From Adiantum capillus-veneris (lineage: Eukaryota; Streptophyta; Polypodiopsida; Polypodiales; Pteridaceae): a stretch of 64,000 bases of DNA. Where the stretch lies: positions 157,454,793 through 157,518,792 of the forward strand of contig CM043958.1 in NCBI GenBank assembly GCA_014529385.2, written 5' to 3'. Below, piece by piece: positions 1 to 9,200 of this stretch (the stretch's first letter is position 1; each line of letters opens with the position of its first letter). Both the position numbers and the translations under genes were made by a program. The notes under the pieces are model-generated. The model saw nothing but the letters and a program-made list of their open reading frames with translations, ran no database searches and was not told the origin of the DNA.

Positions 1-110
1 CACCTGCAAACCAAGGAGGCCAACAAGCAACTTCTCCCACAACAAACCCACTCTTGGGACAATTGGTTAATATACTGCTAGCTCAGATGGTTTTCAGGGC
101 ACGAAGATAG

Positions 111-1200
111 TTGCAATTTGTACTAGCAGGGGTACCTACTTTACCTTTCAATCCACTATCGATAAGAGTACCAAGAACACTTACGATACCTCCAATGGCT
201 GCACCAAATCCCAAAGTGGGTGCGGCAAAGTTCAAGGGGAAAAAGTCACAAGATGCTGATAGCCATGTTGGTCAGTTTCAAACAAGGTGGTCTGCAAGTG
301 GATATGAGGTATTACATCTAGATGATCTGAAGAAAGAACATTTTGCAGCAACACTATAGGGTAAAGCCATGGATTGGTTCTTGCAATATGGCATGGTAGC
401 GTTTAATAATTATAATGATTTGAAGCAGATATTCTTGTTAAGGTCCAGGGAGGACAAAACACCTGAAGATATTTTGAAGAAATTGAAGCAGAAAGATTTG
501 TTGGTTGAAGATTATGCACAAAAGTTTAGAAATTTGAACAACAAATTGGAAGTAGCACAACAGCCTTCTATGGAACAGTTGAAAGATTATTTTTGGTAGG
601 GACTCAAAAAGGAGTTTAGAAGTGCAGTAGCAGGGAGACCCCCATTAGCAAATGCATATGATTTTACTAATTTGATTGAAGTAGCTACAAGAGATGAAAG
701 AAGGTATGGTGGTAAAACAAAAAGAAGAAGAAGCAAAGTGAAGATTCAGACTCATAATCAGATGAGTCAGAGTCAAAGGATGAGGACTCAGATCACGAAA
801 TTGAAGAAACTGGTACTGAAGATGAGGATTGGTTAGAAAAGAAGAAACAAAAGAAGAAGAAGAAAGAAAAGAAGAAGCAAAAGAAAGAAAAGAGTAATCA
901 AAGGAAGGAAAAGAAACAGGGAAAGGAAGAAGTAACTGTAGATGCAATCAACAAAATCATTCACGAGAAATTGCAAACAATTGGCATGAACCAATTTGGA
1001 ATGTCAGCAAAACCATATTGTCAGGTATGTCAAAGATTTGGTCATGATTATGAAAATTGTTATTATAACCCAGGCTTTAGGGAAAGAAGACCTCAGCATA
1101 TCAGTCAAAAAATGAGGGAGGTAGCTACAAGTGTGTGGTAGCTCCTCAAGTGGGTAACAAGAGATATCATGGACCTTCACCACAAAGAAGGTTCTAGAGC
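111..1200 (+). pseudogene. Element A gag, decayed
   Basis: This is the remnant of the capsid/nucleocapsid polyprotein that packages element RNA. Frames at 111-359 and 369-599 read like a Retrotrans_gag core (FKGKKSQDADSHVGQF, then DWFLQYG, then YAQKFRNLNNKLE). A lysine-rich acidic stretch follows at 720-950. A single CX2CX4HX4C zinc knuckle lies at 1019-1060 (CQVCQRFGHDYENC). In-frame stops at about 357 and 597 and later frame changes break it. The identification rests on the zinc knuckle and on its place upstream of the protease. Confidence 0.7.
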
Positions 1201-2049
1201 CCAAATAATTGGGGGTACCAAAACAAGGGTCAGAATAATATGCAGCAGTTATAGTGAAATTATTGTGGAGTAGTGGGACAAAGGAAGGGACTTGATTGTG
1301 AACTCTGGTGTAGACGCAGAAATGATAGAGGCATCCCCATCATCAGGTACAACAATAACAATAACAACAATAATAGTAGGCCTTAGGAATAGAATCAACA
1401 ACTTCCACCCCAACAAAAACAAAGGCCTCCAGGTCAGTCCAATTAAGTGATGTTGGAAGAATGGATTGAAGAAGAATGGACTCAGGGGAGGATATAATTT
1501 TATTAGGAGGAACAAAAACCTGATCAGGAAATACATGATTCTCAGTCTTCTTAGGGAATGGTCAAACGCTACAACTGTTTGACTGTGCAACTTGTATCCA
1601 AATGGAGGATATTCCTGAGAGCAGTGGATGTACTGAGTCTATGGTTGTAACAAGGTCAAAAGCAAAGACAAAAAAGGAAATTGTGGAATAAAAAGAAGAT
1701 CAAGGTACTCTAAATTGGAAGGACCAATAGGCAGTGAGAACAGAAGTACTCAAGGAAGTGCAAGAGTACCAAGGAGGGAATATACCACGCGAGGAATGGG
1801 AGTTTCCTATAAGATCCTTGGGTAATCAAGGAAAAAGAGTAGTAGACGGAAACAAAACTGCACTGAAAAAGCAGGAAGGTGGTGATGAATTCTATGAAGC
1901 CTTGTTGTCAACTCGAATAGCAATCATTGTAAAGCAAATGCTGAGGCTAGTACATGCATTTTCACAACATTTATTGAGAACATTGACTAATGAAGTCGAA
2001 GAAACAAATTAGTCAACATGCAAGGGAATTGAAGAAAATCTTTGTGGGG
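1201..2049 (+). pseudogene. Element A gag-protease connecting region, degenerate
   Basis: This is purine-rich, low-complexity sequence with only short open frames, the longest being 1734-2012 (92 residues, glutamate/lysine-rich). Its position shows it is the linker between the zinc knuckle and the protease of element A. No domain is recognisable. Confidence 0.5.
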
Positions 2050-2480
2050 AAGCATGTGAAGTTCTAGTAATGGATGTTAATTACAAGGTACCATTAGTGG
2101 GGGTATCTATTGGAAAAGTGTTTATACAAGAAGTATTTTTGGATGGCCGTTCAGGAGTTAACATTCTCATGGAGTCAACTTGCAAACGTTTGAATCTTTT
2201 GAATGGGATCCAACACCTTTTCAAGTGAAAATGGCAAACCAGAGGTGGGTTTATCCTTTGGAAAATTTTGAGGCATTTGCAGATTTCAAATGGGGGGTTG
2301 CAGTTTGTAGCCAATTTTGTAGTTCTCTGGTTGGAAGAGTCTATTGTCTCTTATCCAATGATGTTGGGAAGGGCCTGGTTAAGATTATCAAGAGTAAAGC
2401 AGTTATGGGGAGCTGACTCCGTAGTGATCAAAAGAGGAAAGAAGAAAACAGAATGGAGATGGATGCCAAGAAAGTAATAC
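2050..2480 (+). pseudogene. Element A aspartic protease, decayed
   Basis: This is the remnant of the retropepsin that cuts the polyprotein. The active-site region reads VFLDGRSGVNILME at about 2120-2175, where family members usually have DGGSGVN. The second landmark, YPMMLGRAWLR at about 2350-2385, matches the flap-distal LGRPWL motif of Tat/Athila-type proteases. The two halves lie in different frames, so at least one frameshift separates them. Confidence 0.7.
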
Positions 2481-3088
2481 CACCTGGTTTCAGGGCACTG
2501 CATGCAGAAGGATTGAACATGGTAGAATAAATTGGGGAGGATGTAGAAGAAGAATTTCTTAGAACCAATTCATTAGTGGTACCTATCTTTGAAGTGGATG
2601 TGCAGAAGATAGCAACTAGGTATGTATTACAACCAAAAGATGATGGGGTGATAGAAATAGTAATATAGGAACCAATGATTGCTCAGGCAGGTAAGCAGTC
2701 CACTAACAAAATGGGTAATGATTTGTTGAAGAATTTACACATTGGAAGCAAAGAATAATTGGAAGCCATTGAAGAAGTAAAGCAGAACAAAAGAGCTTTT
2801 GAACATCAAATGGAAAGAACCGCTAGGGTCACTCAGGATGAACTGCAGAAACTAAAATTGAACACTCAGGAGGAACCACAAACAGTGAAGGTGGCATCAA
2901 AAATGGATGAGGAGTTTAAGCAAAAACTAAAGCAATCATTGCTAGAATTCAAAGAAGTTCTTGCATGTAAATACACAGATATGAAGAGAGTAGATGCTAG
3001 CTTTTGTCAACACAAAATTAACTTGAAAGCAGCAGTTCTAGTTGTACAACAAAGGTACAAGATGAATCCTAACTATGCCAAACAAGTT
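2481..3088 (+). pseudogene. Element A protease-RT linker and start of RT
   Basis: The open frame from 2759 runs through a charged linker into LEFKEVLACKYTDMKRVDASFCQHKI, the usual lead-in to a Tat/Athila-type RT (a KDLKGVDPxxCQHxI-like motif; compare element D at 41360-41400). The frame is cut at 3088, directly after a valine codon, by the insertion of element C. The matching continuation starts at 20373. Confidence 0.75.
3084..3088. repeat. Target site duplication of element C (left copy)
   Basis: AAGTT here and AGGTT at 20368-20372 flank element C, with one mismatch. Removing C and one copy restores the reading phase of A's RT, which supports the pairing. Confidence 0.7.
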
Positions 3089-4206
3089 TGTCATGAAAAA
3101 TAATATCTAATTCTCCCAAATGATTTTTTCATGTTAAACTTATCATTTAATATGGCGAGGTACCAGAGGAATAAAAGCTAGAATATTGATAAGGATGCCA
3201 GACCAGTCTCAACAGGGATCCAAAGGAGGTAAAATAGGGATCCAAAGGGAGGCAGTCTGCAAAAGAGAAATGTCATAGAGGTGGACCAATGAGAATTAGG
3301 CTAGAGTAAAATTAGTCTAATCAATTTAGAAATACTTGATGAACCAATAGAAATTAAGCTCCCTATAAGACTATTGGACAATCTACTAAGGCGTCCAATG
3401 AGCATCCAACAGCCCAATGGCTTGCTTGATTCCTATTGGCCAGAAGACTAAAAGGTCCAATGAGAGTTACCTTAAGCTCTCACAAAAGGGGAAAGGGGGA
3501 CACATGTCACAAGGCTATCAATTATGCTTCTTATTTTCTATTGGCTAAGCTTTCCGAGAGCCAATGGGAGGCCATCAATAGAATTTTGGGAGAGGGGTCG
3601 ACCAAGTAGAGAGAGAGTTGGCATTTTTAGGCTAACACACTTCGCTACACACACACACACACACACACAACTTATGTGTTGAGAAAGAACTCCATCTCCT
3701 TCTCCAAGCATTGAGAAGTGGAGGCCTACACCAACAACTCTTGGCTATGTAATGCAAATCCAACCCAGAGCAAATCTTTAATGGCATGCTCATCTCCTCT
3801 ACCATGCTAATTACTAAGCTAAGCTATGGTAGTAGAGTAATTATGTGAGGATAATACTTATTTCTCATAAGATACATCTTCTTCCTCTCAACCTTTCCTC
3901 ATTCCTTGCTAGCTCTCACCATTTTTGAAGGTGTGTGAGGTCTTGGGACTGAGGCTAGGGACACTAGGTGTGTTTTTCAAGCATAGTTTGGTGCATGAAG
4001 CTTCCATCGTCATTGCACCAATGATTTTTGTCAAGGAACACAAAATTTGTATTGTACAAAAGTCTCCTTTGATGGGAGAAGCTATAATACAAAGCCTTTT
4101 TGGAGGTGGGACCCGCTCCATGTAAATCCGGTCCTCAATTGTTGTCAATTGTTCTATTTCTCTCTCTTTTCAAGTATTCTCTATGCTAAAGTAGCTAGAT
4201 GTAAAT
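3089..4206 (+). repeat. Element C 5' LTR, first part
   Basis: It begins TGTCATGAAAAATAATATC and is the counterpart of the 3' LTR at 18788. Around 3270 it jumps from the AATGT region straight to CATAGAGGTGGACCAATGAG, so about 315 bp present in the 3' LTR are missing. It carries a (CA)n run at 3651-3669 and the alternating CCAAT/ATTGG motifs. It is cut at 4206 by element B. Confidence 0.9.
4202..4206. repeat. Target site duplication of element B (left copy)
   Basis: TAAAT here is repeated exactly at 13381-13385. The surrounding C LTR reads continuously across the pair when compared with the other C LTR at about 20236. Confidence 0.95.
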
Positions 4207-5801
4207 TGTCATAATAATCAATATCTAATTCTCCTAAATGATTTTCTCATATTAAACTGATCATTTAATGTGGGGAAGTGCCAAGGGAGAAAAAGCTAGA
4301 ATATTGGTTAAGTTAGCAGACCGGCCACAGTAGGGATCCAAAGGAGGGAAAATAGGGATCCAAAGGGGGGGCCATCTGCAGAAGAGCCATGTGAAACAAC
4401 GGGCTAAAAAGACCCTAAGGTTTAGCCCATTAAGACTTCCAAAATGCTAAGGTTCCAAAATTCAAAGGTTGTGTCCAAAGGTCAACCTTAGGGAAAATTG
4501 GATGCTTAGTGTGTGTGCCCAAAAAGTCTTTCTGCATCCCTACATGGGAGGGGGCAAGCCCCAAAGCTAGGGGATGAGAGAGAAAACCACACACACACAC
4601 ACACAGGCTCCCTTTACACAAAGGGAATGAGGGACACATGTCAGCTCCCTAGGCCAGATGCCCACAAGGTGTGCCCAATTCCTATTGGAAGACCCTTGAA
4701 GTGGACCAATGAGAATTAAGCTAGAGTAAATCTAGTTTAATTAATTTAAAAACATTTAATAAAAGAAACCAATAAGAATTAAGTGTCCTAGAAGACTATT
4801 GGGCAGTCTCCCAAGGGGTCCAATGAGCATTCAGAAGCCCCATGGCTTGCCTGATTCCTATTGGCCAGGAGGCAAAGGGGTCCAATGAGAGTTTAGTTTA
4901 ATTATTTAATTATCTAAAGCTCTCACAAAAGGGGAAAGGGGGACACATGTCAAAAGGCTATCACTTATGCTGCTTAATTCCTATTGGCTTGACCTGGGGA
5001 GGTCCAATGAGGAAAAAGCCAGCCTAACTTAGCAGCTAGGGCTCCCCCAAGAGAGAGGGGGGGGCTGATTTTTGCTGGGCATTCACTCTCACACTCACAC
5101 ACTTGACCATGTGTGAAGGGAAAACACTCTATCTCCTCCCAAGCTTTAATGGAGAGCTCATCACCTACTCCAAGCTTGTGAGATAGAAGCCTACATCAAC
5201 ACTCTCTTGGCATGTGGATGCAAATCCAACCAAGAGCCAAGCTTCAATGCATGCTCATCTTCTCTACCAAGCTAATTACTAAGCTAAGCTATGCTAATAT
5301 GAGTGATTATGTGAGGAGATGTACTTCTTTCTCGTAAGATACTTCTTTTTCCTCTCAATCTACTCTCATACCCTGCTAGCTCTCACCATCTTTGAAGGTG
5401 TGTGAGGTCTTGGGTCTGAGAACGGGGATAATTCAAGTTGTGTTTGATTAAGTGTTTTGCTTGGTGTATGAAGCTTCCATCTTCATTGCACTAGCTAGTC
5501 TTGAAGGAACACAAAGAATTGTATTGTACAATGTCTCTCTTGATGGGAGAAACCATAATACAAAGCCTTTTGGAGGGGGGACCGGCTCCATGCAAATCCG
5601 GTCTTCAACTGTTGTCAATAGTTTAATTGCTCTCTCTTTTGAAAGTATTGTCGATGCTATCTAACTAGGTGTTATGCTTTTTGTTGCTCTCTCCACCCAA
5701 GCACTCTTGTAATTCTCATTAGGAATCTATTCTAATGAAATGCCCACTATGTTCATGCTAATTTCCGCTACAAATAAGATTTTAGGCCATTAAATGTTAC
5801 A
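4207..5801 (+). repeat. Element B 5' LTR (1595 bp)
   Basis: It starts TGTCATAATAAT and ends AAATGTTACA directly before the primer site. It contains two direct copies of ATAGGGATCCAAAGG near 4335-4370, a (CA)n run at 4590-4604, and a cluster of CCAAT boxes. It should supply the promoter and the RNA start and end of the element. No clear TATA box was found. Confidence 0.95.
4684..5008 (+). promoter_or_regulatory. CCAAT/ATTGG cluster in the B LTR
   Basis: Nine CCAAT-box cores lie within 325 bp in both orientations: ATTGG at 4684, 4798, 4860 and 4983; CCAAT at 4706, 4769, 4820, 4882 and 5004. Most sit in the repeated contexts CCTATTGG and GTCCAATGAG. CCAAT is the known NF-Y core. A role in transcription is inferred from density and LTR position. 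The same cluster occurs in the B 3' LTR and the C LTRs. Confidence 0.5.
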
Positions 5802-5815
5802 TTGGTATCAGAGCT
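5802..5815 (+). other. Element B primer binding site
   Basis: TTGGTATCAGAGCT follows the LTR end. TGGTATCAGAGC is the standard plant retrotransposon site, complementary to the 3' end of initiator tRNA-Met. Confidence 0.95.
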
Positions 5816-6218
5816 CAAGGTTTCTCTTTTCTTGCTCAAGAAGGGAGGTCCTCAAGCTAGCTACAAATGGTTGGTATTATTAATTGCCTGTGAGTAAGTA
5901 GAATAGGGATTTTTCAGCCTTGCAGTGCGCCTGCCTTTGTGCAGTTAACGGGGCATCACCGTCGAGAGCTATGGTCTTAATAGTGGAGTCCTACGGGGCT
6001 TGCCTACGGCTTAACCACTATTGAGCTATTAGAAGCTTGACAGGAGCCGGTGCTGTTTTGGTGTCGAAAGACCCTCTCTTCTATTCCTTGCAATTAATGG
6101 TATTCGAGCCGCGGGTACAGTAGCTTGAGTGCTTTTTCTAAAGGGGTAAAGAGGAGTAGCAACTAGGGCTTGAAGTGCCAAAGTACATCTAAAAAGTTTA
6201 CACCTAAAAATTGTTAGA
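5816..6218 (+). other. Element B untranslated leader
   Basis: About 400 bp lie between the primer site and the Gag start. It holds a perfect 8-bp inverted repeat, AATAGTGG at 5979-5986 and CCACTATT at 6015-6022, enclosing a GC-rich loop. The region is recognisably conserved in element C (13601-13720). An RNA packaging or dimerisation function is possible but only inferred. Confidence 0.6.
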
Positions 6219-9200
6219 ATGGCTGACAATATTAAAGAGAGTGAAATTAATGTTGATAACTTTGATTTTGCTCATGAGCAAGCTACTAATGATGCTTCAA
6301 TGCTTGTTAATTATCTTGTTTCTAGGCTTCAACAAGCCATGGGCAATCCATCTCTCCAAAGTGAAGTGCAACGGCAGCTCCGTGCTCACGGGATTCTCCA
6401 AGCTCATCACCATGACGAGAGAACACCTAGGAAGCCTCCTTGTGAGACTACCAAAAGAGGTCTCTCTCCGATTCGGGAAGAAGAAGAGAATCCATATGAA
6501 GGGCTCAAGAACTTACTTCTTGATGATGCATCTCCTTCCCAAAGGAGAACTCAAGAGCCTCCACCGAAGGAACGAGAAAGAAGCGAGTCTCCCGCCACCT
6601 CGGCGGAGATGGCTCCACGAAGACGGCGGGCTAAACGCTCTCCATCACCACCAAAGTGGAGAAGACCATCACACTCTTCTCCACGCCATAATTCAAAGAG
6701 GGATGATAAAAAGCAAGAGAAGAAAAAGGCGAGAAAGAGGACACCCTCTTCTCCATCTTCTTTATCCTCTTCCTCTTATGAAAGCTATGGTGAAGACGAC
6801 AAAGATCAAGACAAGAAAAAGGCGAGAAAGAGGTCACCCTCTTCTCCACCTTCTTCAAATTCTTCATCTTCTGAAGAAAGTGATGGTGCAACTTTTGAAC
6901 CATCAAAAAGAAGAGGCCATAGGAAATCCTATGCCGCATGGAAGAGGTCGTCCAAGCTGAAGAAATTCAAAGACGGAGGGAAGAGCATCTCTTTCCTTAC
7001 CTATGATGGCACCTTCGGTGCTACAGACAAAGTTTTGGCCTTTATCCAGCAATTCGATGCGGCGTTTGGAGATGAGGGCTTCACGGAGTCCTCTAAGCTA
7101 CGCCATGTAGCTATGCACTTTCAAAAGTCCGCCAGACAATGGTGGTCTAGCCTACGAGCCAACGGTGAAGCTCCACGAACATGGAAGGCTTTAAGAGCTT
7201 CCATTATGAAGCAGTTTTTGGCCACCGATGCCAAAGACAAAGTACTCACCGAATGGCGAAGCTTAAAGCTCTCTCCCAATGAATCCATCCACAAATATGT
7301 AGACAAGTTTTGGGACCTACAACTCAAAGCCACTGTCTTCAAAAAGTTGGATTTTGGAGAGCAAAAGCAACAATTTTGTGCGGGCTTAACCGAAGAAATG
7401 GCGGAGTATGTCAACTCCCAAAGGCCACGTACCATATCGGCGGTAATACACCATACTATGGTGGCCTCGCGAATCAATTTCCAAACGGGGGGTAAAAGAA
7501 ATAATAAGCCCCCGGAAAACAAAAGTACCAATGAGCCTAAGGGGAAGGACAATGTCCAAAAGTCTCCTAAGGGCAATTCCAACAAAGCTAAAGAGAAGGG
7601 AGTTTACAAAGGAAAGAATAAACTCTCTCCTGAAGAGCTTGAGCGTTATCGTAAAGATAACCGGTGTTTCAAGTGCGGCGAACAAGGGCATGCGTACCGC
7701 GCTTGTCCCCAAAAGAACAACCGCCAAGATCCTCCTAGAGCTTCTTTGGTTGAAATCCAAGAGGAGGAGATTCACCAAACTCACCACAAAGGATCTCCTC
7801 TATGCCATGCTTGGGGAAAGGTAAGAGAACATGATGCTTTTATTCTCTTTGACCCTGGTTCTACTCACAATTTCATATCTATGGAGTTAGCCACCAAGCT
7901 AGGCATACAATCCTACGAGATGGGAGATATCCTACCCGCAGACAGTGCCTTCAAGGGGCAAGAAGCTTCAGTCACTCCCTTAATCGGGAAATTGAGGCTT
8001 CATGTCCAAGGCTATGTGGACAAAGAGGATTTCTTTATCTCTCCTCTCAAGCATGAGGATGTAATCCTAGGGGCACCATGGTTTGACCGTTTGGCTGCCC
8101 ATGTTAAATTTCCTGAAAGGAGAATCTCCTTTAAGTTCAGGGAAAAGGACATGTATATAGATGCTAGGGAGATGGGTAACACCATCCCCATTGTACATAC
8201 ACCAGCTTTCAACAAGTCAATAAAGAGCTCTATTTCCGTGTACATGATTTTTGTTAAAGATTCTCAAAATGAACCTAATGCTTTAGCAAAAGAAAATAAA
8301 AGCAACCAAAAGGAATTAGAGTTATCCAATTTTCTCAAGGGGTTTCAAGATGTCTTTATTGACGACATCCCTTGTGAGCTACCTCCTAAACGAGGTAATG
8401 ACGACCATGCAATTGAACTTCTTCCAGGAAGTTCACCGCCTAACAAACCTCCTTATAGAGTTTCTCAAGCTCAACAAGAGGAGATTATGCGGCAAGTGCA
8501 TGAGTTAATTGAGAAGGGCATGGTTAGGCCTAGCTCATCTCCATTTTGCTCACCTGTGCTATTAGTGCAAAAGAAAGACGGCACATATCGTATGTGTGTC
8601 GACTATAGAGCACTAAATAGGATCACTATCAAGAATAGGTTTCCCGTTCCACGGGTAGAAGACCTATTTGATAAGCTACAAGGATCGACCTACTTCAGTA
8701 GGATTGACCTAAAAAGTGGCTATCATCAAATAAGGATAGTTGATCAAGACATTGTAAAGACCGCATTTCGTACTACATTTGGTCTTTACGAATACATTGT
8801 CATGCCTTTTGGCTTGACTAATGCACCAGCCACATTTAACCGCTTGATGGAGAATCTGTTCAGACCTCATCGAACCTTCACTGGAGTGTTCTTTGATGAT
8901 ATTATCATCTACTCTAATTCATTAGAGGAACATAAGCAACACCTCCAGGTAATATTTCAAGTTTTAAGAGAGAATAAACTTTATGTTAATCGAAAGAAAA
9001 GTGAATTTTTCTTGCAAGAGATTCAATATTTAGGTCACATTATCTCTCAAGATGGAATCCAAATGGATCCATCCAAGTTAGAGGTAATAAAAGGATGGCC
9101 TAAACCAAGGAATCTTCATGAACTAAGAAGCTTTATAGGTATGTGTGCATACTATAGACGCTTCATAGAAAAGTTCTCACAAATTGCGGGACCATTACAT

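Larger units (their letters stand above)
1..3088 (+). mobile_element. Element A, left part: broken Ty3-type LTR retrotransposon
   Basis: This is the 5' coding half (gag, protease, start of RT) of an old Ty3 element that begins outside the window. It stops at the TSD of element C and resumes at 20368 with the next RT residues, so both parts are one element split by a nested insertion. The RT style, the non-chromodomain integrase and a third ORF after integrase resemble the Tat/Athila side of Ty3. Many stops and frameshifts make it non-functional. No LTR of A is visible. Confidence 0.85.

Noticed and set aside
3651-3669. CA-repeat runs as independent microsatellites of interest
   Set aside because: They recur at the same LTR position in B and C (3651, 4590, 12169, 19160, 19682) and are part of the LTR sequence.
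6211-6960. 249-codon frame overlapping the start of B Gag-Pol in another frame
   Set aside because: It opens with a TTG and is made of the lysine/arginine/serine-rich repeat read out of frame. The Gag-Pol frame explains the sequence.
7851-7886. Protease site DPGST in element B instead of DS/TGA as a novel active site
   Set aside because: The catalytic Asp and Gly are present. From general family knowledge, DPG variants occur in plant Ty3 proteases, so it is not remarkable.
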